This document shows, piece by piece, positions 54,346-63,800 of a stretch of DNA of 64,000 bases. The stretch is from Pseudoduganella armeniaca (GTDB lineage: Bacteria; Pseudomonadota; Gammaproteobacteria; Burkholderiales; Burkholderiaceae_D). Position numbers and translations under genes: made by a program. The notes beneath the pieces are model-generated. The model made no database searches. It had not been told where the DNA came from and saw only the letters and a list, made by a program, of their open reading frames with translations. The first letter of the stretch is position 1, and the number at the start of each line of letters is the position of its first letter. Location: assembly GCF_003028855.1 (NCBI RefSeq), contig NZ_CP028324.1, forward strand, positions 1,736,001 to 1,800,000, in the 5' to 3' direction.

Positions 54346-54656
54346 AGGATCTCGACCTCCTGCTCAAGCGCCTTGATCTTGCGTTGCAGCTTCGCAGTCT
54401 CTGATTCCTTCTGCCCTGGCTTGCGTCCTCGGGCGCCAAAGCTCGATTCAGGACCGCCTTGATCAAGCGCTGCGGCCCATTTGTAGAGTTGCGTGCGGCG
54501 CACACCAAGCTCTACAGCCAGCGCCGACACGCTCTGGTTATCGTCCTTCATCCGCGCGACTGCGGCGAGCTTGAACTCTTTCGTGAACACCGCTCGTGGT
54601 TGCGGTTCCTTCGTTGAATCGGCTGCAATAGCAGCAATACGTGGCTTTGATTTCAT
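54306..54656 (-). CDS. IS3-family OrfA (helix-turn-helix protein)
   Basis: A 116-residue DNA-binding protein. The HTH_8/transposase_8 helix-turn-helix is VSALAVELGVRRTQLYKWAA, followed by a leucine-zipper coiled coil (AKLQRKIKALEQEVEILKK) used for dimerisation. It ends 34 bp beyond the slippery heptamer. Alone it regulates transposition; fused to OrfB it binds the element ends. Confidence 0.92.
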   Translation of the reverse strand: MKSKPRIAAIAADSTKEPQPRAVFTKEFKLAAVARMKDDNQSVSALAVELGVRRTQLYKWAAALDQGGPESSFGARGRKPGQKESETAKLQRKIKALEQEVEILKKFDAYLKRGKR

Positions 54657-54778
54657 AGGTTCCTCTAGGGGATATTGTCCCCTAAAACGAGATGTCTATG
54701 AAACCTGGAACCTCTCAGGCACCGATCTGCAGGTCGCAGACCTGCAGATCGGTGCCTGTCCCCTGGGTTTAAGCAACG

Positions 54779-57742
54779 TCAGAACTTGTAGCGCAACCCG
54801 AGCAAATACTCCCGCCCCGTCACATGGTTGACGACCACGCTGTTGCGCTGGCGGCTGATGAACTGGTCGTTCTCCTCGTTGGTCAGGTTGACGCCCTCGA
54901 AGGTCAGATCCAGCTTGTCGTTGACCTTGTACGACAGCGACAGGTCCACGTTCAGCGACTTGTTCTTGCCTTCCACGTCGTTGTTGTTCTGGCCCGGCAC
55001 GCGGGTCAGGAAGGCGTCGCGCTGCGAAGTCGAGACGCGCGCGCTGAAGCGGCCGTCGTCGTAGTAGAACGTGGCGTTCCAAGATTTCGGCGACAGGTTC
55101 AGGAGGTCGTCCGTGATCGTCGCGCCGCCGTTCGGCGACACCAGGTACTCCATCGTCGACTTGACGTAGGTGTAGTTCAGCAGCGTGCCGAAGTTCTTGC
55201 CGATCCCCGGCAGGAAGGTGAACGGCTGCTGATAGTTGATCTCGAAGCCGCGCAGCTTGCCGCCCTCCGTGTTGATCGGTGCCGTTACCGCGAACACCTC
55301 GTCGCCCGTGAAGTTGGTCGGCAGCAGCGACAGCGGTAGGCCCGTGTCACGGAAGCGCACGTCGGTGCGCAGGCTCTGGATGTAGGTGTCGATGTTCTTC
55401 TGGAACAGGCCCAGGCCCAGGAAGCTGTTCTTGGCGAAGTACCATTCGAAGCTGGAGTCGAACGTCTTGGCGCGGAACGGCTTCAGGTTCGGGTTGCCGC
55501 TGGTGATCGACAAGGTGCCGGTGGTGGCGATCGTCCCGCCCGGGGACAGGTCGTTCAGCTGCGGCCGCGTCATCACCTTGGACGCGCCGAAGCGGACGAT
55601 GAAGTCGGGCCGCAATGTGGCCGCCACGTTGAATGCCGGCAGCGTATCGGAGTAGCGGTTGTCCACCGTGACGGCGGTGCCGTTGTTGGTGGCCACGTAG
55701 CCGGTGGACGACAGGTCCGTGCGCACGTAACGCACGCCGACGTTGCCGCGCAGCGGGATGCCGGCCAGCTCCGTGTTGAAGTCGCCCATCAGGTACAGGC
55801 CCTTGTCCTCTTCCTGTACCGAGCGGTTGTTGCCGCGCGCGTTGGCGTTCTCGATCGACGACAGCGTGAAGTCGCCGGGACCGCCGGCCGGGCCGCTCTT
55901 GATGCAATTGCAGTAGATGTCGTAGGCCTGCGCGATCGCGGCCAGGTTCGGCATCGCCCAGCTGGTCGGCGTGCCCGCCGGCAGGCCGATGCCCTTGCCG
56001 AAGCCCGTCAGGGTCGACGTCAGGCTCGCCACCGTGGTGCCGGCCGGCGGCGCGAAGATCGTGTCGCCCTGGTTCACGCGGCGGAACTCATACGAATCGA
56101 ACGTGTACTTCTTCGCGCTGGCGCCGGCCTTCAGGCTGAAGCGGTCCGGCAGCACGTCCCACGAGACGTTGACGTCGGCCACGTCGGTCGTGTTGCTCGT
56201 GCCCTGCGGGCGGATGCGGATCTCGCTGGCCGTCGTGTTCGGGATGGACGACGGCTGGGTGCCGCTCGCCGCCTGCGGCACGCCAACGATCGTCAACGCG
56301 CCGCCGGCTTGCGTCGGATCGAACGGATAGCCGATCGTCGGCAACCGGTCGTTGTTGCGGAAGTCCATCGTGTAGCCGTTGACGTTCAGCGCGTCCAGCG
56401 TGGTCGTGGTCTGGATCGGGTTGCGGAACTTGGACTTGGCGCGGCCCAGCTTCGCGTTCAGGCGCCAACCTTCGGCCAGGTCCTGCTCCCACGTCAGGGT
56501 CGGTTGCGTGAAGGTCGTGGTCAGCTCGTCGTAGCGCGACTCGGCGCGCACGTCGACGCCATTGAACTTGCCGTACAACAGCGCGCCGTTGGGCGCATAC
56601 AGTGCTTCGACGACGCTGGTCTGCGGCTTGCCGCCTTGCGTGCCGCCGCGCGAGAACGAGATCGCTTCCAGGTAGTCTTCCTGGCGCGACGCATCCAGCT
56701 TCGAGTACAGCATGTCGAACGTCAGCAGCGAGCCGCGCATCGGGCGCCACTGCACCGAGGCGGTCAGGCCCAGGCGGTCCTGGTCGTGCGCCAGGCGACC
56801 GTAGCGCGGGATGCGCGGCGTGAAGTTGGCCGCGCTGCTGGCCGCGTTGTAGGCGTCCACCGCGCCTTGCGAGAACGGCAGGCGTGGCACGCCCTGCGCG
56901 GCCGGGCCGCACGTGGTGGCGGTGGAGTTGGCCGGATTGGCCGCCACGCCCTGCGGCGCGCACCAGCCACCGGACGACGGGCCGTTATCCCAGCGCACCG
57001 TGGAGAAGCCTTCCTCCAGCACCTGGCGTTTCGAGAAAGCGCCGGACACCAGCACGCCCAGCTTGCGGTCCATGAACGTGTTCGACAGCAGGAAGGCCAC
57101 GCGCGGGTCGGTCTTCTCGGACAGGTCGTTGTACTTGCCCTTGGCGGTGATGGTCGCGTTGAAGCCCTTCAGGTCGAACGGGCGCATCGTGGTCAGGTCG
57201 ACGGTAGCGCCCAGCGAGCCTTCGTCGACGTCGGCCGACGAGCTTTTGCGCACGGTCAGGGAGCTGAACAGCTCGGACGCGAACACGTTGAAGTCGAAGC
57301 CGCGCGAGCGGTTGGCGCCGCCGGAGGAATCGGTGCCGCCGGTGGTGGCCAGGCCTTCGATGCCGTTGATGCGCACGCGCGTGAAATCCTGGCCCAGGCC
57401 GCGCACGGTGATGTTGCGGCCTTCGCCGGCGTCGCGGTTAATGACGACGCCGGGCACGCGCTGCAGCGATTCGGCCAGGTTCGTGTCCGGGAACTTGCCC
57501 ATGTCTTCGGCCTTGATGACGTCGACGATGCCGTTGTCCTCGCGCTTCTTGTTCAGGGCGGATTCCAGCGCCGCGCGCAGGCCCGTGACGACGACCTTGG
57601 TCGGTTCGTCGGCAGGCGCCGAGGCATTGGTCTGGCCGGCGGCATGACCGAGGACCAGCAGGGCAGTGGAAGCGATGGCGGAACGGGCGGCGGCGTGCGC
57701 GCTGCGGCGCTTGTGCGCCCGGCGGGAAGTGGTGGGGTGCAT
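54779..57742 (-). CDS. Large TonB-dependent receptor, carbohydrate type
   Basis: A 987-residue outer-membrane receptor. An N-terminal signal region (ASTALLVLGHAAGQ) leads to a TonB-box-like KVVVTGLRAALESALNKKR. The plug domain has DMGKFPDTNLAESLQRVPGV and ITVRGLGQDFTRVRINGIEG. A barrel of about 780 residues ends in VTGREYLLGLRYKF. This is the long TonB-receptor type of polysaccharide-using proteobacteria, which imports oligosaccharides. Its promoter region holds three TGGTC-type sites shared with the GH105 gene, so it likely takes up pectin-derived oligosaccharides. It is flanked on both sides by long palindromes. Confidence 0.9.
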   Translation of the reverse strand: MHPTTSRRAHKRRSAHAAARSAIASTALLVLGHAAGQTNASAPADEPTKVVVTGLRAALESALNKKREDNGIVDVIKAEDMGKFPDTNLAESLQRVPGVVINRDAGEGRNITVRGLGQDFTRVRINGIEGLATTGGTDSSGGANRSRGFDFNVFASELFSSLTVRKSSSADVDEGSLGATVDLTTMRPFDLKGFNATITAKGKYNDLSEKTDPRVAFLLSNTFMDRKLGVLVSGAFSKRQVLEEGFSTVRWDNGPSSGGWCAPQGVAANPANSTATTCGPAAQGVPRLPFSQGAVDAYNAASSAANFTPRIPRYGRLAHDQDRLGLTASVQWRPMRGSLLTFDMLYSKLDASRQEDYLEAISFSRGGTQGGKPQTSVVEALYAPNGALLYGKFNGVDVRAESRYDELTTTFTQPTLTWEQDLAEGWRLNAKLGRAKSKFRNPIQTTTTLDALNVNGYTMDFRNNDRLPTIGYPFDPTQAGGALTIVGVPQAASGTQPSSIPNTTASEIRIRPQGTSNTTDVADVNVSWDVLPDRFSLKAGASAKKYTFDSYEFRRVNQGDTIFAPPAGTTVASLTSTLTGFGKGIGLPAGTPTSWAMPNLAAIAQAYDIYCNCIKSGPAGGPGDFTLSSIENANARGNNRSVQEEDKGLYLMGDFNTELAGIPLRGNVGVRYVRTDLSSTGYVATNNGTAVTVDNRYSDTLPAFNVAATLRPDFIVRFGASKVMTRPQLNDLSPGGTIATTGTLSITSGNPNLKPFRAKTFDSSFEWYFAKNSFLGLGLFQKNIDTYIQSLRTDVRFRDTGLPLSLLPTNFTGDEVFAVTAPINTEGGKLRGFEINYQQPFTFLPGIGKNFGTLLNYTYVKSTMEYLVSPNGGATITDDLLNLSPKSWNATFYYDDGRFSARVSTSQRDAFLTRVPGQNNNDVEGKNKSLNVDLSLSYKVNDKLDLTFEGVNLTNEENDQFISRQRNSVVVNHVTGREYLLGLRYKF

Positions 57743-57800
57743 CGTATCTCCAATAATTTTTATAGCTCGCAAAATCTGGCGTCGTGCGGACCACCGGCCA

Positions 57801-57892
57801 AACTGGTCAGGCCGGTTGATGCATTCTAGGGCAGATTTTTGATTATTGGTCAGTCCGCAATAAAGAATTTTTGCTAACTGGTCGGACCGCAG
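57801..57892. promoter_or_regulatory. Three TGGTC-type operator-like sites upstream of the TonB receptor
   Basis: AACTGGTCAGGCCGGTT (57801-57817), ATTGGTCAGTCCGCAAT (57844-57860) and AACTGGTCGGACCGCAG (57876-57892) share the core TGGTCNGNCC. They lie 59-150 bp upstream of the receptor start. The form resembles FadR/PdhR-subfamily GntR operators (TGGT-N3-ACCA). No GntR gene is in the window. Confidence 0.6.
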
Positions 57893-57953
57893 AGGGGCGG
57901 GGCCGGATGAGTGTTGTTTGCTTGGTACAGTTGTGACTCTGGCGGAAACCCAA

Positions 57954-58006
57954 GGGGACGTGCACCGATCCGCGAGTCTGCGACTCGCAGATCGGTGCAC
58001 GTCCCC
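57954..58006. repeat. 53-bp palindromic repeat with 25-bp arms
   Basis: The left arm (57954-57978, starting GGGGACGTGCACCGATC) and right arm (57982-58006, ending GATCGGTGCACGTCCCC) are complementary except at one position. The loop is TGC. Same length and core as the palindrome reconstructed around the IS3 element. It lies between the DUF4861 stop and the receptor's operator region. No T-run follows. Confidence 0.82.
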
Positions 58007-58031
58007 GGTGTTTTACAGTGACGCTGGCCAG

Positions 58032-59249
58032 TCAGGGCTGCGCCTGCAGCGCGACCTTGACGGGATGACGTGCCCGTTGCGCCATGTCGGCCACGTAGGC
58101 CTTCCACTGCTCGAAGCTGGCGATCTCGCCGGCGCGGTTCCAGGCGCCGCCGGCGTAGTAGCGCAGCGGCTGGCCTGCCTTCACCGGCGCCAGCACCAGG
58201 TGGTTCAGCGCGTCCTGCGTGAACTCGGTCGCTCCCGGCAGGATGATGGCGGTGCCGAATTCGCCCTTGGTCTTCTGCTTGACCCATTGCAGCAGCACGC
58301 CGTCCTTGGTGTCGCGGTACACGTCGATGTCCGGCTGCTCGCCCTTGTCCGATGGTGTCTTGTTCAGGCCCACGGCAGCCGTCAGCGTCGCCTTGTCCTT
58401 GAACTCGAACGTGCTGTCGATCCGGTCCAGGTAGTGGCCGGCGTCCACGGTAAAGCGCTTGACCTCCGTGACCGGCGTGCCGGCCGCGTCCCAGGCGTCG
58501 TAGCGCAGCTCGAACACGGTCCGCACGGGGCCGTTGGCCAGCACCTTCCAGCCGGCGTAGTTGACGCTCGTGTACAGCGTCTTGCCGTCCCAGATGCCGG
58601 TGCCGCCGGCGCCGCGCGACTTGCCGACGTTGTACATGTCCATGCCCTCACCCTCGTCGTGGTGATAGTGGTCGTGGCCCTTGTTGTACCAGCGGTCGAC
58701 GATCGGGTAGGGCACGCGCTTGAACCACAGATCGAGCCCGCTGGTCTGCAGCACTTCCTTGCCGCTGCCCGGCGCGGCGGGCGCCATCAGGGCGGGGCCG
58801 TAGGTGCGATGCGCCAGCTTGTCGTTCTCCCACGCGAAGTCGTCCAGCCGCTCCGGCACGTAGCGTGCGAACGCCTGCACCGGGAACACCGGCGCCACGC
58901 CGTCGATGGTCTCGACGGTGTAGGTCGCGCTCTTCTCGCCGGCCTTGAAGCTGTGCTGGAAAATCAGCTCGCCATAGGCCGCGCCGATGTTCTGCGGGTC
59001 CTTCGCCAGTGGCGCCACGTTGGTGACCTGGTAGGGCACGGCCTTGCCGGCGGCGTCCTTGACGGCGATGCGCTGGATCAGCGCGCCCGGCATGGCCTTG
59101 TTCACTTCAGCCCAGGGGATCGTCACGGTTTCGGACGGTCGGGCGGTCGACAGATCGTGCGACAGGGTGACACGCAGGCTGGCCGCGTGAGCCGCAGAAA
59201 GCGAGAGCGCGGCGAGCAGGGCTGCGGTGGTCGGGCGGTGCAAAGTCAT
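58032..59249 (-). CDS. DUF4861 domain exported protein
   Basis: A 405-residue protein with a signal peptide (ALLAALSLSAAHA) and one DUF4861 domain (YNKGHDHYHHDEGEGMDMYN, with clustered histidines, and EFGTAIILPG). The domain's biochemistry is not settled; it occurs beside GH88/GH105 hydrolases and polysaccharide lyases in pectin-type loci. AAAGGGA just upstream supports the ATG at 59249, inside a short gap to GH105 (10 bp). It is cotranscribed with the GH105 gene. Confidence 0.86.
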   Translation of the reverse strand: MTLHRPTTAALLAALSLSAAHAASLRVTLSHDLSTARPSETVTIPWAEVNKAMPGALIQRIAVKDAAGKAVPYQVTNVAPLAKDPQNIGAAYGELIFQHSFKAGEKSATYTVETIDGVAPVFPVQAFARYVPERLDDFAWENDKLAHRTYGPALMAPAAPGSGKEVLQTSGLDLWFKRVPYPIVDRWYNKGHDHYHHDEGEGMDMYNVGKSRGAGGTGIWDGKTLYTSVNYAGWKVLANGPVRTVFELRYDAWDAAGTPVTEVKRFTVDAGHYLDRIDSTFEFKDKATLTAAVGLNKTPSDKGEQPDIDVYRDTKDGVLLQWVKQKTKGEFGTAIILPGATEFTQDALNHLVLAPVKAGQPLRYYAGGAWNRAGEIASFEQWKAYVADMAQRARHPVKVALQAQP

Positions 59250-59259
59250 CGGGTCCCTT

Positions 59260-60675
59260 TCAATGGTGTTCACGGTAGTCGGTCTGCCCCGCGCCCTTGG
59301 GCTGGTAGTGATAGGTGCGGACCTTGTATTCGATGTTCACGTTCGGGTTCTTCAGCAGGCGCAGCATCTCGGCACCGGCCAGCAGCATCGGACCGTAGCC
59401 ATGCAGCGCATGCACGCTGGTCGGGCGGTGGTAGTAGTACACCTGGTCCGAGGCGAGCGTGGTGCCGACGCACGTGCCTTCCACCTGGCCCTGCGCGTTG
59501 ATCTTCGTCGCCAGCCCGGCCCAGCCGGCCTGCGCCACCGAGCCGTAGACGGTCGGGCTGATCCAGCCCTGGTTGACGGCGTGCGCGATCGCGTAGACGA
59601 ACATCGCGCTGGCCGACGTCTCCAGGTAGGAGTCGCTGCGGTCGATCATCTGGTGCCACAGGCCCGTGCCGGACTGGCGCTCCGCGATGCCCTTGAGGGT
59701 CGCGCGCAGCTGCTCCAGCACCTTGTCGCGGCCCGGATGGTCCTTGGGCAGCACGTCCAGCAGGTCGCTCATCGCCAGTACCGCCCAGCCGTTCGCGCGC
59801 GACCAGTAGAAGCGCGGCGAGTCCGGCGCATTGGCATGCCAGCCGTGAGTGTAAATACCCAGTTGCGGGTTGAACAGGTACTTGCTCATATTGAGCACGT
59901 TGTTGACTGCATCGTCGTAGTACTTGCGCTCGCCCGTCATGCGGCCCATCTCGGCCAGCGCCGGGATGCTCATGTACATGTCGTCGCCCCACAGCGAGAC
60001 GGCCTGCGGGCGCTTGCGCGCCATGGTGCCGTCGGCCAGGCGGAACTGCTTGTTGGCGACCCAATCGCTGCAGGTCGCGATCATGCCCGCGAGATCCGGA
60101 CCGACCTTGGCGGCGCGGGCGCGCATCAGCGCGGCGCACATCGAGCCGGCGTCGTCCAGCGCGCGCGGGTCGAGGAAGCGCGAGAAGCTGTTGGCACGCT
60201 CCAGGTGGTATTTCTGCTCCTGGGCGCGGAAGTAGGGCAGCTTGTCGGCGAAGAACTGCAGGTGGCGCCGCGTCATCGCGGTGAAGCCCTGGTCGCCCGT
60301 GACCTCGGCCGCGCGCAGCAGGCCGGAATGGACCACGCCCATCTCGTAGACCAGGATGCCGTAGTCGCCGGCCGCGTCCTCGAAGGCCGCTTCCGCCACG
60401 GGGTTCTTGAAGTCGGTGATCGGCGCGCCGGTCTTGCGATTGACCACGCGGGTCGGCGTGGACTTGTCCATGTAGGTGCGGATGCGGTTCAGCGCCTCGG
60501 TGATCTCCGCCGCTACCGGCATCTTGTACGGCACCGGATAAGTACCCTCGGACAGGTCGTTCGGGTTCTTGTTGTCCGGGTTGCGGAAGGGGCCCTCGGC
60601 ATGGGCGGTGCCCAGCAGGGCGCAGCAGGCCAGCGCGGCCAGCACGTTCGTCTTGACGTTCGTCTTCAGTTTCAC
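59260..60675 (-). CDS. GH88/GH105 unsaturated (rhamno)galacturonyl hydrolase, exported
   Basis: About 470 residues: a signal peptide (VLAALACCALLGTAHA) and an alpha/alpha-barrel hydrolase. The GH105 family signatures include AVSLWGDDMYMSIPALAEMG with the catalytic aspartate and RFYWSRANGWAVLAMSDLLD. It removes the 4,5-unsaturated uronic acid left by pectate or rhamnogalacturonan lyases. The start is uncertain: ATG at 60720 or 60693, or GTG at 60675, which has GGAG upstream and gives the cleanest signal peptide. The operator-like pair at 60722-60756 lies immediately upstream. Confidence 0.87.
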   Translation of the reverse strand: MKLKTNVKTNVLAALACCALLGTAHAEGPFRNPDNKNPNDLSEGTYPVPYKMPVAAEITEALNRIRTYMDKSTPTRVVNRKTGAPITDFKNPVAEAAFEDAAGDYGILVYEMGVVHSGLLRAAEVTGDQGFTAMTRRHLQFFADKLPYFRAQEQKYHLERANSFSRFLDPRALDDAGSMCAALMRARAAKVGPDLAGMIATCSDWVANKQFRLADGTMARKRPQAVSLWGDDMYMSIPALAEMGRMTGERKYYDDAVNNVLNMSKYLFNPQLGIYTHGWHANAPDSPRFYWSRANGWAVLAMSDLLDVLPKDHPGRDKVLEQLRATLKGIAERQSGTGLWHQMIDRSDSYLETSASAMFVYAIAHAVNQGWISPTVYGSVAQAGWAGLATKINAQGQVEGTCVGTTLASDQVYYYHRPTSVHALHGYGPMLLAGAEMLRLLKNPNVNIEYKVRTYHYQPKGAGQTDYREHH

Positions 60676-60721
60676 CTTGTCTCCGTCGCGCATGGCGTGC
60701 GCTTGCTGTTTCACTACCATT

Positions 60722-60756
60722 ATTGGTCAGACCATTCTAAATTGGTCCGGCCAGTT
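60722..60756. promoter_or_regulatory. Two TGGTC-type operator-like sites upstream of GH105
   Basis: ATTGGTCAGACCATT (60722-60736) is close to a perfect TTGGT-N3-ACCA palindrome. AATTGGTCCGGCCAGTT (60740-60756) follows at about two helical turns. Both share the TGGTCNGNCC core with the three sites at 57801-57892, pointing to one regulator for both promoters. Confidence 0.62.
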
Positions 60757-60850
60757 GTGCAAGGTGGGCTGACCAGCGGAGACGAGTGCCCGGGCGTGAC
60801 GCGGCTTTACTATAATCGCAAGATCAGACACGATTGAAGAGGCGCAGTAC

Positions 60851-63800
60851 ATGACGACCACCATCGAAGACGGCGTACAGCAACCGGGCCTGCAGCGCCT
60901 GTTCGACGACACGCGCCGCCGGCTGGTGGAGACGGGCACGCGCAACCGCCTGGTGCACGTCAACCGCGCCAACACGCGCGGCAACGTCGTCGCCATCGTC
61001 AACGAGCGCGCGGACGAGACCTACGCGCTGCTGGCCGCCGGCAAGGCGCTGCGCTTTCGCCCGCTGGGGCGCGACGTGGACGACGCCGCGGCGGATGCGG
61101 TGCGCCTGGCCGACGTGGGCGAGGAGGGCTTCGACCCGGAGCGCCAGCGCGACGGCTGGCTGGAAACCCGCCTGGGCCCGGACGCGCTGCAAAAACGCCT
61201 GCTGAAGATCGCCCGCGAGGCCCGTACGGCGGAGGAGGAATCCGGCGTCAACGTGCTGTACCTGGCGCTGGGCTTCCTCACCTGGCTGGAGCAGAAACCC
61301 GGCGCGCCGGCGCGCGAGGCGCCGCTGGTGTTGCTGCCCGTGGAGCTGGTGCGCAATGCGCGCACGTCCACCTACGACCTGCGCCTGCGCGACGAGGATG
61401 TCGTCACCAACCTGCCGCTGCAGCAGCGGCTGAAGGAGGATTTCGGCATCGTGCTGCCGGAATTGGACATCGAGGAAGGCTGGACGCCGGCGGCTTACTT
61501 CGCGCAGGTGGAAGCGGTCGTCGCCGAACGGGCCGGCTGGCGCGTCGAACGCGACGCCATGCAGCTGGGCTTCTTCTCGTTTTCCAAGCTGCTGATGTAC
61601 CGCGACCTGGCGCCGGACGCCTGGCCAGACGGCGCCATCGCCGGCCATGCGTTGACGCGCGGCCTGCTGTATGAGGGCTTCACCCCGGCGGCGCCGCTGG
61701 CCGGCCCGGCCGACCGGCTGGACGAGGTGCTGCCGACCGCGCGCATCTGCCACGTGGTCGATGCCGACGCGTCGCAGGCCGTCGTCATCGAGGAGGCGCG
61801 GCTGGGCCGCAACCTGGTCGTGCAGGGGCCGCCCGGCACCGGCAAGTCGCAGACGATCGCCAACATCATTGCCGCCGCCGTCCACGATGGCAAGCGCGTG
61901 CTGTTCGTGGCCGAGAAGATGGCGGCGCTGTCGGTGGTGCACGAGCGCCTGGTCAAGGCGGGATTGCGCGACGTCTGTCTGGAGCTGCATTCGCGTAATG
62001 CCAACAAGAAGGCGGTGCTGGCCGAACTGGCGCGCACGTTGAGCGCGGCGGCCGATGTGCCGTCCATGCCGGCGCCGCCCGACGCGCTGGCGCAGGCCGT
62101 TGCCGCGTCGAACGCCATCGCCGAGGTGCTGCACCGTCCCATCGGCGCCAGCGGCGAGACGGCGTTCTCGGTGCTGGCGCTGCAGGCGCGCCTGATCGGG
62201 CAGGGCGTGCCGGCACCCACCATCGACGGCGCCGCCGTCGCGGCACTGGCACCCGCCGCGCTCGAACAATTGCTGGCACACGTGGCACGCTTCGGCGCCT
62301 TGCTGGCGGCCGAGGGCGCGTTCGACGCGCATCCGTTTGCTGGCACCCGCAACCTGGACCTGCAACCGGTGCAGCTGACGCGCCTGGCGCCGCTGCTGGA
62401 ACAGGCCGCGCAGGCGGCAGAGGCGCTGGCGCAGGCGCTGCAGGCGGCGGCCGGCACGCTCGGCATCGCGCTGCCGCCGACGCGCAGTGCCAGCCAGCCG
62501 CTGGCCGGCACCCTGGCCGTGCTGCGCGGCCTGCCGCCGGATGGTCATGCCGTCGCGGCGCGGCTGCTGGCCTGCGCCGACCTGCCGCGCCTGCGCCAGA
62601 CGCTGGCTGCCGGCCTGGCCTGGCGTGCCGCGCACGATGCGGCGGCCGCCACATTTGTCGATGCCGCCTTCGGCACCGCCGCGCCGCTGCACCTGCGCGC
62701 GCCGCTGCTGGCCGGCACCGGGTCGTTCTTCACGCGCTGGGGCGGCGCCTACCGGGGCGCATCGCGCGAGCTGGCTGGCTTGTTGCGGGGTGCCTTGCCG
62801 AAGCGCGCGGCCGAGCGCGTCGCACTGGTCGATACGCTGCTGGACGTGCATGCGCGGCGCGAGCACTGGCAGGCCGACGAGCCATTCGCCGCCGCGGCGC
62901 TGGGCGATGCCTGGCGCGCCGGCCAGACCGACTTCGGCCGGCTGCTGGCGCTGGCCGACTGGTGTGCCGCGGCGCAGGCGGCACCGCTGCGGCTGGCGCC
63001 GGACCGCATGCTGGCGGTCGCGTCTCAGCCGGCGCAGGTGGACGCGCTGCTGATCGCGATCGCCACCGCCGAGCGCGGCATGGCGCCGCTGGACGAGGTG
63101 CTGGCCACGCTCGATGCCGATTTCGGTGCCGACTACCGGCTGGACGACGCGGCGCGCCGGCTGCGCCGCATGGCGCTGGCCCTGCCGCGCTACGGCGGCT
63201 GGGTGGCGCTGCGCCAGGCCTATCGGGCGCTGACCGACGACGGCGTGCCCGAGGTGGCGCGGCACATGCGCGACGGCACGCTGGCCGCGGATGCGGCCGC
63301 CGTCGAGATCCGCTTTGCCCGCGCCGAGCACCTGTGGAACGTGGCGCGCGAGGCCGAGCCGGTGCTGCGCGAGCTGGGCGGCCAGGATCGCCACGCGCTG
63401 GCGGCCCGTTTCGCGGCACTGGAGCGGCAGCACCTGAAGGATAACGTGACGGCGATCGTCGCGCGCCACCTGGCGCAGGTGCCGCAGGGCGCGATGGGCA
63501 ATATGAAAGTGGTGCGTGGCGAAATCGGCAAGAAGCGCGGCCATATGGCGCTGCGCAAGCTGTTCGCCAGCGCCGGCGATGCGCTGCAGCGGATCAAGCC
63601 GGTCATGCTGATGAGTCCCATCTCGGTGGCGCAGTTCGTGCCGCCCGGCGCGCTGGAATTCGACCTGCTGATCATCGACGAGGCCTCGCAGGTACGGCCC
63701 GAGGACGCGCTGGGGGCGATCGCGCGGGCGCGCCAGATCGTCGTGGTGGGCGACCAGAAGCAGCTGCCGCCGTCGTCGTTCTTCGACCGCTTGCTGAGCG

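Larger units (their letters stand above)
53415..54717 (-). mobile_element. Complete IS3-family insertion sequence, 1303 bp
   Basis: Imperfect terminal inverted repeats begin TGAG at 53415 and end CTCA at 54717. Best matches are CCAGGTTT and TAGAC at 53424-53438 against GTCTA and AAACCTGG at 54694-54708. A 3-bp duplication GGC (53412-53414, 54718-54720) flanks them. It contains overlapping orfA and orfB on the minus strand with a programmed frameshift site. It is apparently intact. Confidence 0.85.
53405..54763. repeat. Long perfect palindrome interrupted by the IS3 element
   Basis: The left piece GGGGACAGGC is at 53405-53414. The rest of the left arm, a GCA loop and the right arm lie at 54721-54763, ending GTGCCTGTCCCC. 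Removing the insertion and one GGC duplication restores a hairpin with perfect 25-bp arms and a 3-base loop. Length, loop size and core ACCGATC match the palindrome at 57954-58006. Confidence 0.78.
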
